The notes: generated by a model not told the origin, from the sequence alone. DNA of 64,000 bases from JAFDCJ01 sp964527835 (GCA_964527835.1 CAZGNV010000020.1:1-64000), one strand, 5' to 3'; positions 52,329 through 62,211 are shown, numbered from the stretch's first letter. Numbers and translations: made by a program.

Positions 52329-53615
52329 ATGAAACAGATTGTCTTTGCTGTCGTCTTACTGATTGTATTGTTCACCGGCGTTTCATCGTTCGGCGCAGGG
52401 GTCGTTGTCGGTCCGGATGGCAAATTCCATAAACAGACCCTCAGCCTGCCCTATGCCTTTTACAATGAAAGTTTTGGCTTCTCCGCAGGCTATGTGCACG
52501 GCGTTGTGGGCTACCCCCAGGAGCAGTCGACCCTGCTGGCAACGGCAATGGTGGGCACCACGGGCTCGGCCATGGGCTTTCTGGTCGGCCGTGATATCCA
52601 GATGCCGCTTGTCGACCGGTTGTTTTTAGACCCCATCGTCCAGGTCGGGCATTTTATGGATAATAAAGTTTACGCCAATGGAAAGCCCCGCTTTGCCGAC
52701 GAGCGGGCCGGCAGCAACGACTCGGACAAGGACAACTATGTCAAGGGTGACGGTTGGGATAATTTTTTTCGCATGAAATTCAAATATCTGCTTCCCATCG
52801 GCCATGGCAGAGACGAGATTATCGGCAGGTATGTAATGGACAAGGGGCTTTTAAAGTCCGGGGCTGAAGGCGGGACATCCCTCAACCCGCTGGCGAGCGG
52901 AAAAACCTACCTGGAGCTGCGCCCCTTTTACCGTTCCCAGCAGATCGACGGCGACCACGTGGATGAAACGACCAAGACCAACGGGCTGGATTTTTCGGCG
53001 TTCATCGACAACCGCGATTATTACCTCAACCCTTCAAAGGGCTATGGCCTGCGGGGCAAGGTGTCCCGGGATTTCGGCTGGTTTGACAGCTCCAATTCCT
53101 GGACGAATCTTGAAGGCGAGCTGGATGCCTATGTTCCCTTGCAACTGTCGGGCGGGTTTCGGCAGGCCGTGGTTTCCCTGGATATCTGGACATCCTACTC
53201 ACCGACCTGGGATAGGAAATCGAAAAATGAGATCAAAAACCGCCCGCCGACATACACCGGCCCGACTCTGGGCGGTATCTGGAGAATGCGCGGGTACCCC
53301 ACCAACCGTTTCAGCGACAAGGCGGCGATATATTACACGGCAGAGTTTCGGATGATCCCCCGCTGGAACCCCTTCGACAATTGGCCGACTATCCAGAAAT
53401 ACCTCGGCATCGAGTGGCTGCAGTTTGTCCCCTTTGTGGAGATCGGGCGGGTGGCCTCCAAATGGGATGTCAAGCGGCTGCATTCCGACATGAAATGGGA
53501 TGCCGGCCTCGGCATCCGGGCCCTGGCCAAGGGGATTGTGATCCGCATCGACAGCGCTGTCTCCAACGAAAACTTTGGCGTGCAGATGATGATCGCCCAG
53601 CCATTTCAGTTTTAG
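52329..53615 (+). CDS. Outer-membrane beta-barrel protein (BamA/surface antigen-like)
   Basis: 428-residue exported protein: signal peptide (IVFAVVLLIVLFTGVSSFGA), then alternating amphipathic strands with aromatic ends and a C-terminal Phe ('MMIAQPFQF'), as needed for Bam-dependent insertion. 'NPSKGYGLRGKVSRDFGWF' and 'TYTGPTLGGIWRMRGYPTNRF' match the bacterial surface antigen (Omp85) barrel, the latter like the LRGF loop region. No POTRA domains, so a barrel-only member of unknown role. Confidence 0.83.
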   Translation: MKQIVFAVVLLIVLFTGVSSFGAGVVVGPDGKFHKQTLSLPYAFYNESFGFSAGYVHGVVGYPQEQSTLLATAMVGTTGSAMGFLVGRDIQMPLVDRLFLDPIVQVGHFMDNKVYANGKPRFADERAGSNDSDKDNYVKGDGWDNFFRMKFKYLLPIGHGRDEIIGRYVMDKGLLKSGAEGGTSLNPLASGKTYLELRPFYRSQQIDGDHVDETTKTNGLDFSAFIDNRDYYLNPSKGYGLRGKVSRDFGWFDSSNSWTNLEGELDAYVPLQLSGGFRQAVVSLDIWTSYSPTWDRKSKNEIKNRPPTYTGPTLGGIWRMRGYPTNRFSDKAAIYYTAEFRMIPRWNPFDNWPTIQKYLGIEWLQFVPFVEIGRVASKWDVKRLHSDMKWDAGLGIRALAKGIVIRIDSAVSNENFGVQMMIAQPFQF

Positions 53616-53656
53616 CTGCCAGCGGGTCTAACATCAAGCCACCAGACACTTTTTGT

Positions 53657-53682
53657 CATGTTGTTTATGCAGCGTTGAGGTT
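53657..53682 (+). repeat. 26-nt dispersed repeat, copy 2
   Basis: Matches the reverse complement of 27719-27744 at 25 of 26 positions. Its last base is the first base of the MFS gene's stop codon; it lies between convergent genes. Confidence 0.65.
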
Positions 53683-54842
53683 CACTTGCCCCTGCGAATC
53701 GCCAGTTGATAGCCTTTAAACAGCAGCCCGCCGGCCAGGGCGACCAGGGCGCTTGCCAGAAACAGGTCGAAGGAGCCGGCCTTTTCATAAAGGTAACCGC
53801 TGACAAAAAACCCCACCATCAACCCGAATCCATAGGTAATGGCATTGTTGACGGCCTGTCCCAGGGTTTTGGCCTGCTCCGGTGCCAGGCGGTCCATGTA
53901 CAAGATGCTGGCCATGTGAAAAGTGCCATAGGTGATGGCATGCAGGATCTGGGAGGCCAGGATCACAGCCGGCGACTGGGCCGCAAACAGGATCAGCCAG
54001 CGCAGGGCGGCCGCCATAAATGAGAAAAACAGCACGTTTTGCAGGGAAAAGCGGCTGAAGATTTTTTGTGACTGGACCATGACCAGGATTTCAGCGCTGG
54101 AGGCCAGGGCCCAGGCAATTCCGATGAAAGTGCTGCCATAGCCCAGGGTGTCCAGGTGAATCGAGAAAAAACCGTAGTAGGCGCCATGGCTGACCAGCAT
54201 CAAAAAGGCGCAGATCAGAAAAACCACCACCGGCATCCGCAGCAGGGAGCCGGTTTCCGCTGAGGGGTGGCGCCGGCCGTTGCGGGTTTCAATGCCGGGG
54301 ATGTGCACCGATATCGTTGAGAGCAGCAAAGAGCCGGCAAGAATGAGCACCAGGATGATATTGACCGTCCACAGGTCGATGACCCTTCCCAGTACCAGGA
54401 CCATGGCGATAAAGCTGACCGATCCCCATACCCGGATCCGGCCGTAGTTCTTTTTTTCACTGCCCAGGGCCTCCATGGTGACGGCTTCAAGAAATGAGAT
54501 GATGGGGGCGTAAAAAATTCCGTAAAGGACCGTGATGGCCAGCATGGGCCAAAACTCGGTCGTGAACAGGAACAGGGCCCAGATGGCGGTGCTGATGAAA
54601 TTGCAGAAGATATAGATGGGCCGGCGGATGTGAAAGCGGTCCGCCAGTGTGCCCCAGAGCAGGGGGAACAGCGCCAGGGTGATGGATCGCAGCGCTGACA
54701 GGACGCCTATCTGAAAACCCGAAAATCCAATCTGGTAGCAGTACAGGTTGAAATAAGGCAAAAAAATTCCCAGCACTCCAAAATAAAGGAAATACTGGGA
54801 ACTGATCATCAACATTGTGTTTCGCTGTTTAGCCGTGTTCAT
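53682..54842 (-). CDS. MFS transporter (PF12832-like)
   Basis: 386-residue major facilitator with about 12 membrane segments. It starts 'NTMLMISSQYFLYFGVLGIF', has the first intracellular loop 'LLWGTLADRFHIRRPIYIFC' and ends 'LAGGLLFKGYQLAIRRGK'. It is like the HcaT/LacY-related MFS_1_like group; substrate unknown. The frame extends to 54947, but ATG 54842 gives a normal N-terminus. Convergent with the outer-membrane protein gene. Confidence 0.88.
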   Translation of the reverse strand: MNTAKQRNTMLMISSQYFLYFGVLGIFLPYFNLYCYQIGFSGFQIGVLSALRSITLALFPLLWGTLADRFHIRRPIYIFCNFISTAIWALFLFTTEFWPMLAITVLYGIFYAPIISFLEAVTMEALGSEKKNYGRIRVWGSVSFIAMVLVLGRVIDLWTVNIILVLILAGSLLLSTISVHIPGIETRNGRRHPSAETGSLLRMPVVVFLICAFLMLVSHGAYYGFFSIHLDTLGYGSTFIGIAWALASSAEILVMVQSQKIFSRFSLQNVLFFSFMAAALRWLILFAAQSPAVILASQILHAITYGTFHMASILYMDRLAPEQAKTLGQAVNNAITYGFGLMVGFFVSGYLYEKAGSFDLFLASALVALAGGLLFKGYQLAIRRGK

Positions 54843-54972
54843 GCACCTGTCCGCGGAACTGGGAAAGAAGACCGCCTGCGGTTCATTGGCCACATGCCCC
54901 GGCGGGCGAATACCGGAGGGTTGCCCCAGGTGCCCGCGATTTTCCACTGGAAAGCAGCAAAGTCAGCGCCGT

Positions 54973-55419
54973 TTATTCGATGTCGACCGTAATCTGTTTG
55001 GGCTTTTCTTCTTCCGGCCTGGGAATTTCGATCTCGAGCACCCCGTCTTTGAAAGTGGCTTTGATCAGGTCGGGCTGAACATTTTGCTGCAGGGTAAACG
55101 AGCGCTGAAACGTTCCAAAACAGCGTTCCTTGTGATAGTAGTCCTCTTCCCTGATGGCCGGATTCGCCATTCGCTCTCCTTTGAGCGTCAGCACGTTGTC
55201 CTTTACTTCCACGGAAACGTTGTCCTTTTTGACCCCGGGCAGCTCGGCTGCCAGCACAATTCCGTTGACGCTCTCATAAATGTCCACCGCCGGCTGCCAG
55301 GCACACGGGGCATCGTCTTCAAGACCCCGGCTGCGGCCAAAGGATTCTTCGAACATGCGGTTTATCCGATTTTGCAAAGTGGCTACATCCCTGAAGGGAT
55401 CCCATCTTATTACTGCCAT
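54973..55419 (-). CDS. Small heat shock protein Hsp20 (1)
   Basis: 148-residue alpha-crystallin-domain chaperone holding unfolded proteins in the cytoplasm. 'VAVIRWDPFRDVATLQNRINRMF'-type N-terminus (here MAVIRWDPFRDVATL), 'AELPGVKKDNVSVEVKDNVL' strand pair, 'ERCFGTFQRSFTL' and 'ATFKDGVLEIEIPRPEE'. AGGAGG upstream of the ATG. Divergently transcribed from a second Hsp20 gene 180 bp away. Confidence 0.95.
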   Translation of the reverse strand: MAVIRWDPFRDVATLQNRINRMFEESFGRSRGLEDDAPCAWQPAVDIYESVNGIVLAAELPGVKKDNVSVEVKDNVLTLKGERMANPAIREEDYYHKERCFGTFQRSFTLQQNVQPDLIKATFKDGVLEIEIPRPEEEKPKQITVDIE

Positions 55420-55449
55420 GATATAACCTCCTGTGATCGTGTTGCCACC

Positions 55450-55477
55450 AAACTAATCATGCCTGGCACCTTGTCAA
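55450..55477 (-). promoter_or_regulatory. Candidate sigma-70-type promoter for Hsp20 (1)
   Basis: Minus strand TTGACA (55477-55472), 16-bp spacer, TAGTTT (55455-55450); the start codon lies about 30 bp downstream. No CIRCE repeat was seen in the 180-bp divergent region. Confidence 0.5.
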
Positions 55478-55599
55478 GACCAGGACCTTGCGTATCCCGT
55501 GCATGGATTTCCTTTACAATCCCCGGTATCGGTGTTATTTTCTGCTGTATCGGATATAAGGTGGGGGGGAAATAAAATTTCAAAAAGCGGGAGCTTGAG

Positions 55600-56046
55600 A
55601 TGGAGTATATAAAAATACGCTTTTTAGATGATTTTGGTCAACTGGGCTCCAAATTCGAGAAATCCATTGAAGACATGTTTCGCTCCATGAGTGCGGGTTT
55701 TACCCTGGCCGAACGCAGCTGGAAGCCGGCAATGGACATGAGTGAAACCGCGCAGGAAGTGGTGATCGTGGCGGAGATTCCGGGCATCGAAAAAGAGGAC
55801 CTGGAAGTGGAAATCAGCAGCAAGGCGGTTCGCATCAAGGGCCGCCGGCCGGCGAAATACTGCGCCGAAGACGCCACCTACCGGCTGGCGGAAATTCAAT
55901 ACGGCCGCTTTGAGCGCATTTTGTATCTGCCGGCCCCCATTGATCCGGAAGTGGTTTCCGCATCCTATCAAAACGGCCTGCTTGAAATTCGGCTGGCCAA
56001 GCTGCCCACCGAGCGCATCCATAAAATACCGATCCAGGACGGCTGA
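55600..56046 (+). CDS. Small heat shock protein Hsp20 (2)
   Basis: 148-residue Hsp20 with the alpha-crystallin core 'WKPAMDMSETAQEVVIVAEI', 'PGIEKEDLEVEISSKAVRIK' and 'ASYQNGLLEIRLAK'. It is quite diverged from the divergent neighbour, so not a recent duplicate. It lies 57 bp upstream of lon on the same strand, coupling holdase and protease, which suggests a shared heat or protein-stress unit. Confidence 0.93.
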   Translation: MEYIKIRFLDDFGQLGSKFEKSIEDMFRSMSAGFTLAERSWKPAMDMSETAQEVVIVAEIPGIEKEDLEVEISSKAVRIKGRRPAKYCAEDATYRLAEIQYGRFERILYLPAPIDPEVVSASYQNGLLEIRLAKLPTERIHKIPIQDG

Positions 56047-56103
56047 ATCGCGCCGTGCGGGATCTTTTAATCGTTTTTATCGATATCAAAGCTGGAGGAC
56101 ATA

Positions 56104-58536
56104 ATGGTTGACCAACCGCCATCTGCAGAGTTCGATGCTGAAAAATTGCCGGAAGTTTTGCCCATCCTGCCCCTGTTCGATGCGGCCCTTTTTCCCAAGA
56201 TGGTGCTGCCCCTGGTGGTCATGCAGCGCGAGTCCATTCAACTGGTTGACGATGCCATGGCCAAGAGCCGTATTATCGGGCTGGTGGTGTCGAAAAAGCC
56301 CGAAGACAAAATGACCCCGGACCAGCAGGACCTGGCCCGGGTGGGAACCAGCGCCTTGATTCTTAAAATGGCCAAAACCCAGGACAACCGGACCCAGCTG
56401 CTGGTGCAGGGGTTGAGCCGTTTCAGGATCATCTCCTATGAAGAAGGAAAGCCTTATTTGCGCGCCCGGGTGGAGCCGGTCAAAGACATTGAAAAACGCG
56501 ACAATGAAACCGAAGCGTTGATGACCAACCTGATCAGCCAGTTTGCCCGGATCGTCGAGCTGTCGCCGGGGCTGCCGCCGGAAATCGCCCAGATGGCCAA
56601 GACCATCCAGGAGCCTGGAACCCTGGCGGACATGGTCGCCTCCACCATTAATTCGACCCCCGAGGAAAAACAGACCATCCTGGAAATCGAAGATGTCAAA
56701 AAAAGGCTCAAGGAGGTGACCCGGCTGGTCAACCATCAGCTGGACATTCTGGAGCTGGGCAACAAGATTCAAAGCCAGGTCAAGGGAGACATGGACAAGA
56801 GCCAGCGCGAGTATTATCTGCGCCAGCAATTGAAGGCCATCAAAGAGGAGCTGGGCGAAAAAGACGAGGCCGGCGTTGAGATCGAAGAGTATCGCGCCAA
56901 GATAGAGGCCAAGAACCTGCCCGAAGAAGCCCGCAAGGAAGCCCAGCGCGAGCTGGACCGCCTGTCGCGCATGCATCCGTCTTCAGCCGAATACACGGTG
57001 GCCTCCACCTACCTGGACTGGATCACTTCGCTGCCCTGGCACGACAGTACCCCCGACAACCTGGATATTCGCAAAGCCCGCAAGATTCTCGATGACGACC
57101 ATTTCGGGCTGGAAAAACCCAAAAAACGCATTATTGAATACCTGGCGGTGCGCAAGCTCAAGCCCGAATCCAAGGGCCCGATTCTGTGCTTTGCGGGCCC
57201 GCCGGGGACCGGCAAAACCTCCCTGGGCCAGTCCATCGCCCGGGCGCTGGGGCGCAAGTTTCACCGCATTTCCCTCGGCGGCGTGCGGGACGAGGCCGAA
57301 ATCAGGGGCCATCGGCGAACCTATGTCGGGGCGCTTCCCGGGCGCATCATCCAGGGGCTGCGCCGGGCGGAATCCAACAACCCGGTGTTCATGCTGGATG
57401 AAATCGACAAGGTCGGCAGCGATTTTCGCGGCGACCCATCTTCGGCCCTGCTGGAGGTGCTGGATCCCGAACAGAATTTCTCGTTTACCGACCACTACCT
57501 GGATGTTCCCTTTGATCTTTCAAAGGTGATGTTCATCACAACGGCCAACATCCTGGACACCATCCCACCGGCGCTGCGCGACCGCATGGAAGTGCTCACC
57601 CTGCACGGCTACACCCTGGATGAGAAGATCAAGATTGCCCAGCGCTATCTCATCCCCCGCCAGCGGGCTGAGCACGGCTTGAACGCCAAACAGATCAAAT
57701 TCAGCGTCGGCGCTGTAAAACGCATTATCACGGGGTACACCCGGGAGGCCGGGCTGCGCAACCTGGAACGTGAAATTGCCAATATCTGCCGCGGCGTGGC
57801 TGCCAAGATCGCCCAGGGCCGGAAAAAAGCCGTGTCGATCAGCGTTGACGATCTTCACGGATACCTCGGGCCGGTGCGTTTTGTCTCTGAAACCCGGATG
57901 CGCGTCACAAGCCCCGGGGTGGCCACCGGGCTGGCCTGGACCCCCACCGGCGGTGAGCTGCTTTTTATCGAAGCCACGGCCATGAAGGGCAAAAAAGGCC
58001 TGACCCTGACCGGTCAGCTGGGGGATGTCATGAAGGAATCGGCCACCGCCGCACTGAGCTTTGTGCGCGCCAACGCAGCCACCCTTGGAATTGACGAAGA
58101 TTTTTTTGACACCCATGATCTGCATATCCACGTGCCCGCCGGGGCCATTCCCAAAGACGGCCCCTCGGCCGGGGTGACCATGCTCACGGCGTTGACCTCC
58201 CTGCTGACCGGCGTGCCGGTGCGCAAGGATCTGGCCATGACCGGAGAGATCACCTTGCGCGGGCAGGTGCTGCCGGTGGGCGGTATCAAGGAAAAGGTGC
58301 TGGCCGCCCATCGGGCGGGAATCAAGACCATTATCCTGCCGGAATGGAACCGCAAGGATCTGGAGGATCTCCCGAAAAAAGTCGAAAAGGATGTCAAATT
58401 TCATTTCGTGGAAAAAATGCAGGATGTCCTGGCCATCGCCCTGGAAGGCAAGAAAAAGCGCTCCGGCCCCCGCAAAAAACGCAGCCTGAAAAAAACAGGA
58501 TCCCGGGCGGCCGCAAAGAACCGCCAAAAGAAGTAA
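56104..58536 (+). CDS. lon: ATP-dependent protease Lon (LonA)
   Basis: 810-residue cytoplasmic AAA+ protease degrading misfolded and regulatory proteins. N-terminal LON substrate domain ('LPILPLFDAALFPKMVLPLV'), AAA+ module with Walker A GPPGTGKTSLG (about 366) and 'FMLDEIDKVGSDF', and the Ser-Lys dyad domain with 'KDGPSAGVTM' (Ser ~687) and 'GGIKEKVLAAHRAG' (Lys ~729). It ends in a Lys/Arg-rich tail. GGAGGA precedes the ATG. Downstream of an Hsp20 gene. Confidence 0.97.
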   Translation: MVDQPPSAEFDAEKLPEVLPILPLFDAALFPKMVLPLVVMQRESIQLVDDAMAKSRIIGLVVSKKPEDKMTPDQQDLARVGTSALILKMAKTQDNRTQLLVQGLSRFRIISYEEGKPYLRARVEPVKDIEKRDNETEALMTNLISQFARIVELSPGLPPEIAQMAKTIQEPGTLADMVASTINSTPEEKQTILEIEDVKKRLKEVTRLVNHQLDILELGNKIQSQVKGDMDKSQREYYLRQQLKAIKEELGEKDEAGVEIEEYRAKIEAKNLPEEARKEAQRELDRLSRMHPSSAEYTVASTYLDWITSLPWHDSTPDNLDIRKARKILDDDHFGLEKPKKRIIEYLAVRKLKPESKGPILCFAGPPGTGKTSLGQSIARALGRKFHRISLGGVRDEAEIRGHRRTYVGALPGRIIQGLRRAESNNPVFMLDEIDKVGSDFRGDPSSALLEVLDPEQNFSFTDHYLDVPFDLSKVMFITTANILDTIPPALRDRMEVLTLHGYTLDEKIKIAQRYLIPRQRAEHGLNAKQIKFSVGAVKRIITGYTREAGLRNLEREIANICRGVAAKIAQGRKKAVSISVDDLHGYLGPVRFVSETRMRVTSPGVATGLAWTPTGGELLFIEATAMKGKKGLTLTGQLGDVMKESATAALSFVRANAATLGIDEDFFDTHDLHIHVPAGAIPKDGPSAGVTMLTALTSLLTGVPVRKDLAMTGEITLRGQVLPVGGIKEKVLAAHRAGIKTIILPEWNRKDLEDLPKKVEKDVKFHFVEKMQDVLAIALEGKKKRSGPRKKRSLKKTGSRAAAKNRQKK

Positions 58537-58611
58537 AAGCCATGGGCGGCTGATGTTTTGCCGATAGAAAGTCAGACTCTGTATGATTCCATCAGAAATC
58601 GGATTGTCGCA

Positions 58612-59400
58612 ATGACGGGAAAGCGCGGGAACGATCAACACGGCAACTCATTTTTTTTCTACGGGGGAAAAGGGGATGCTGGCCGCTTATTTGCGTTCGG
58701 TCTTTTGCTGATTTTCATCGTCAGCTGTGCGACCAGCCCACCGCCTCCCAACCGCAAGCCCGGCCACCCCAAGCCTTACAAGGTTTTCGGCAAGTGGTAT
58801 CAGCCCCTGCCGCATTCAAGCGGGTTTCGCCAGCGCGGGATCGCCTCCTGGTACGGCCGGGATTTTCATGGCAAAAAAACCTCCAACGGGGAACGATACG
58901 ACATGTATGCCATGACCGCGGCCCATAAAACCCTGCCCCTGGGAACTTACGTGCGGGTGGTCAATCTTGAAAACCACCGCCAGGTCGATGTGCGCATCAA
59001 CGACCGGGGGCCTTTTGTGCGCGGCCGCATCATCGACCTGTCCTATGCGGCGGCCAGCAAGCTCGGGCTTGTGGGTCCCGGCACGGCCGAGGTCGAGGTG
59101 GTGGCCCTGGGCACCCCCGTCGCCGCAGGTACCGCCCGCCGGTCCTATCAACAATCGGATTATTATTCCGGCAACTTCACCTTTCAGGTGGGCGCTTTTA
59201 TCAATCGCGACAACGCCGTGGCCCATCAACGCAAACTGGCCCAGCGGTTTCGAAATGCCCACATCACCGTTTATGACAACGGGGTGAACGTGTATTACCG
59301 GGTGCGGGTGGGCAAGGCCACCACCCTGGCCCAGGCGGTCAAATTTGAAGCCTACCTGATTCAAAACGGTTTTCCGGATGCATTCCTGGTGGCCGAGTAA
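58612..59400 (+). CDS. rlpA: RlpA-like septal-ring lipoprotein with SPOR domain
   Basis: 262-residue lipoprotein: lipobox IVSC with Cys39, then the double-psi beta-barrel domain with RlpA signature 'GIASWYGRDFHGKKTSNGE', 'MTAAHKTLPLGTYVRV' and 'RINDRGPFVRGRIIDLS', and a C-terminal SPOR domain binding denuded peptidoglycan ('TFQVGAFINRDNAVAHQRKL'). RlpA proteins are lytic transglycosylases or septal proteins. ATG 58612 chosen over a TTG at 58558; the region before the lipobox is longer than usual. Confidence 0.92.
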   Translation: MTGKRGNDQHGNSFFFYGGKGDAGRLFAFGLLLIFIVSCATSPPPPNRKPGHPKPYKVFGKWYQPLPHSSGFRQRGIASWYGRDFHGKKTSNGERYDMYAMTAAHKTLPLGTYVRVVNLENHRQVDVRINDRGPFVRGRIIDLSYAAASKLGLVGPGTAEVEVVALGTPVAAGTARRSYQQSDYYSGNFTFQVGAFINRDNAVAHQRKLAQRFRNAHITVYDNGVNVYYRVRVGKATTLAQAVKFEAYLIQNGFPDAFLVAE

Positions 59401-59433
59401 ACGGGGCAGAACGGGTAAAAGGAGAGATTTCGT

Positions 59434-59991
59434 TTGCTGAAAAAGGTGGTGTTCCTGGACCGCGACGGCGTCATCAACTTCGATGCGCCCGATTATATAA
59501 AGAGCTGCGCCGAATTCAAATTCATTCCCGGCAGCATTGAGGCCATCCGGCAGCTGACCTTCAACGGGTTTACCTCCATTGTGATCACCAACCAGTCAGC
59601 GCTGGCCCGCAACCTGATTTCCGCCGCCGAACTGGACCGCGTCCATGCCTTGCTGATAAAAGCGGTTGCCGCCGGCGGCGGCCGGATCACCGATATTTTC
59701 TGGTGTCCCCACCTGCCCGCTGATGGATGTGATTGCCGCAAACCGGAGCCGGGATTGATATACCAGGCCCGGCGCAAGTATGATGTCGATCTGGCCGCGG
59801 CGGTGATGGTGGGCGACAGCGTCAAGGACATTGAATGCGCCCGCCGCGCCGGAGTCGGCCGGGCGCTGCTGGTTCGAAGCGGTCTTGCCCATGATGTCGA
59901 AGCGCAGCTGACCGCCCGCCGGATGGAACCGGATTACGTGGCCCAGGACCTGCTGGGGGCGGTCAAGTGGCTCCTGCAAAGATCGCAATAA
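59434..59991 (+). CDS. gmhB: HAD-family phosphatase, GmhB-like (heptose-1,7-bisphosphate 7-phosphatase)
   Basis: 185-residue HAD hydrolase with the GmhB/HisB-N architecture: nucleophile Asp9 and Asp11 in VVFLDRDGVIN, 'ITNQSA', the zinc-binding loop 'CPHLPADGCDCRKPEPGL' and 'MVGDSVKDIECARRAG'. Expected to act in ADP-heptose synthesis for LPS core. TTG start with AGGAG upstream. Flanked by rlpA and recD2 on the same strand. Confidence 0.9.
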   Translation: MLKKVVFLDRDGVINFDAPDYIKSCAEFKFIPGSIEAIRQLTFNGFTSIVITNQSALARNLISAAELDRVHALLIKAVAAGGGRITDIFWCPHLPADGCDCRKPEPGLIYQARRKYDVDLAAAVMVGDSVKDIECARRAGVGRALLVRSGLAHDVEAQLTARRMEPDYVAQDLLGAVKWLLQRSQ

Positions 59992-60006
59992 CCACAGATC
60001 ACATGG

Positions 60007-62211
60007 ATGACCGATTTGGCAGCTGAAAATAACGCCGCTTTGCTGACCATCGAAGGGCACCTGGAGCACATCACCTACCGCAACCCCCAGAGCCGCTACA
60101 CCGTGGCGCGGCTCAACCCCCTGGGGGCGGCCGGGCCGGTGACCGTGGCCGGGTACCTGGCCGGTGTTCAAGTCGGTGAAACCCTCCAGGTCAGGGGCAC
60201 CTGGGAGCAGCATCCAAGATACGGTCCGCAGCTGAAAATTCACTCCTATGACGTCATCCTGCCGGCCACTGTCGACGGCATTCGCACCTTTCTGGAATCC
60301 GGCGGGATCAAAGGCATCGGCCCGTCGCTGGCCGCACGGCTGGTACAGGCCTTCGGGGCCGACACCCTGCGGATCATTGAAAAGGCCCCCCAGCGCCTGT
60401 GCGAGATTAGCGGCATCGGTGAGGCCAAAGCGGCCATGATCCACGCCGGTTTCAGGGAGCACCAGGTGCTCAAGGACATTGTGCGGTTTTTGCAGGCAGC
60501 CGGAGCGCCGGTTTCCCTGGCAGCCAAGGTGTACAAGCAGTACGGCGCCGGGGCGCAAAATCTTATTCGTGAAGACCCTTACATCCTGGCCCGGGATTTT
60601 GCCGGCCCCGGTTTTCTGGCGGCCGATGCCCTGGCGCGCCAACAGGGTATGGACCCTGAAGATCCTGAACGGGTGCGGGCCTGTATTTTGCACCTGGTGC
60701 GGCAAAACCTCGATGACGGGCATAGTTTTGCGGAAGAGCGCAACCTGGTGGCGCGCTGCGAGCATCTTTTTCAGATCGCGGCGGCTGCCGTTGACAACGG
60801 CATCGATGATCTGGCGGCTGCCGGTCAGATCGTGGCCGAAGAACTGGCGGCGCATCCATCCTGCCGGGCGATTTTTCTGCAGCCGCTGCACCGGGCTGAA
60901 ACCGGACTGGCCGCAAGGCTGCGGGCCATGCTTGCGGTGCCCATGGTGCCAATGGCGATCGAGGCGGATAAAATCGTTGCTGAAATCCACAGCAAGCTGG
61001 CCATCAACCTGTCCGCCGAGCAGCTGGAAGTGATCATCCAGGTTTTGTCCCACCGGCTGGCGATTATCACCGGGGGGCCTGGAACCGGCAAGACGACGCT
61101 TTTGCGATCCATCAGCACTTTGCTTGATGATGCCGGAAAACGCGTGCTGCTGGCAGCGCCCACCGGACGGGCGGCACGCCGGCTTTCCGAGGTCACCGGA
61201 CGTTCGGCCGGAACCATCCACCGACTGCTGGGTTACAACTTCACCGATGGCGGTTTTATGCGCCATCGGGACAACCCCCTGGATGCCGAGGCCGTCATCG
61301 TGGATGAGGCCTCCATGATTGACACCGTGCTGATGCATCGTCTCGTCGACGCGGTGCCGCTGTCGGCGGCGTTGGTCCTGGTGGGGGATGTGGCCCAGCT
61401 GCCATCGGTGGGGGCGGGCAGCGTTCTGGCGGATCTGATTGACTCCGGGTGCATCCCGGTGTTTTCCCTGAACAAAATATTTCGCCAGGCGCAGCAAAGC
61501 AGCATTGTGGTCAATGCCCATAAGGTTCGCCAGGGGGAACTGCCGGTTTTTGAAACCAGCGGCTGTCCGGACGGGGCTGCCGATTTTTGCTTCATCGAAC
61601 AGGCTGATCCTCAGCGGGTGGCCGCCCGAATTGTTCAACTGTGTCGCCAGGAGTTGCCTGAAAAATTTAATTTTGACCCCCTGGCCGATATCCAGGTGCT
61701 GACCCCCATGCACAAGGGAGTGGTGGGCACCATCAACTTGAACCAGTTGCTGCAAAAAGCCTTGAACCCCCGGCCGGTTCTGGTTGAAGCCAGGGGAAAC
61801 GCCTTTCGGGTCGGCGACAAGGTCATTCACTTGAAAAACAATTATCGCAAGGAGGTCTACAACGGGGACATCGGGCGGATAGTGGAAATTGACCGTCAGG
61901 GCAGCCGGTTGGCGGTGGAATATTACGGTCGCAGCGTTGACTATGATTTTGACGAGCTCGATGAGATTGCCATGGCCTATGCGGTTTCGGTGCACAAATC
62001 CCAGGGATCGGAATATCCGGCGGTGATCGTGCCGATTTTAACCCAGCATTACATATTGCTCAGCCGCAATTTGCTGTACACGGCCATCACCCGGGGTCGC
62101 CGGCAGGTGATCCTCATCGGCACCCGCAAGGCGCTGGCCATCGCCCTGAAAAATGACAAGCCGCAACAGCGTCTGTCAGGCCTGGCAGCGCGGCTCAAAT
62201 TGAACGCCTGA
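60007..62211 (+). CDS. recD2: RecD2-type ATP-dependent DNA helicase
   Basis: 734-residue SF1B 5'-3' helicase of the RecD2/TraA group. An N-terminal OB/HhH region ('GIGPSLAARLVQAFGADTL', 'ISGIGEAKAAMIHAG') precedes Walker A TGGPGTGKTTLLR (about residue 356), 'VIVDEASMID' and C-terminal 'YAVSVHKSQGSEYPAVIV' (motif V) and 'TRGRRQV'. It acts in DNA repair or replication independent of RecBC. Starts 15 bp after gmhB, ends 14 bp before a repeat element. Confidence 0.94.
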   Translation: MTDLAAENNAALLTIEGHLEHITYRNPQSRYTVARLNPLGAAGPVTVAGYLAGVQVGETLQVRGTWEQHPRYGPQLKIHSYDVILPATVDGIRTFLESGGIKGIGPSLAARLVQAFGADTLRIIEKAPQRLCEISGIGEAKAAMIHAGFREHQVLKDIVRFLQAAGAPVSLAAKVYKQYGAGAQNLIREDPYILARDFAGPGFLAADALARQQGMDPEDPERVRACILHLVRQNLDDGHSFAEERNLVARCEHLFQIAAAAVDNGIDDLAAAGQIVAEELAAHPSCRAIFLQPLHRAETGLAARLRAMLAVPMVPMAIEADKIVAEIHSKLAINLSAEQLEVIIQVLSHRLAIITGGPGTGKTTLLRSISTLLDDAGKRVLLAAPTGRAARRLSEVTGRSAGTIHRLLGYNFTDGGFMRHRDNPLDAEAVIVDEASMIDTVLMHRLVDAVPLSAALVLVGDVAQLPSVGAGSVLADLIDSGCIPVFSLNKIFRQAQQSSIVVNAHKVRQGELPVFETSGCPDGAADFCFIEQADPQRVAARIVQLCRQELPEKFNFDPLADIQVLTPMHKGVVGTINLNQLLQKALNPRPVLVEARGNAFRVGDKVIHLKNNYRKEVYNGDIGRIVEIDRQGSRLAVEYYGRSVDYDFDELDEIAMAYAVSVHKSQGSEYPAVIVPILTQHYILLSRNLLYTAITRGRRQVILIGTRKALAIALKNDKPQQRLSGLAARLKLNA

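Noticed and set aside
59596..61995. 799-codon open frame on the minus strand opposite gmhB and recD2
   Set aside because: Shadow of recD2 codon usage; composition is not protein-like and no domain is recognisable.
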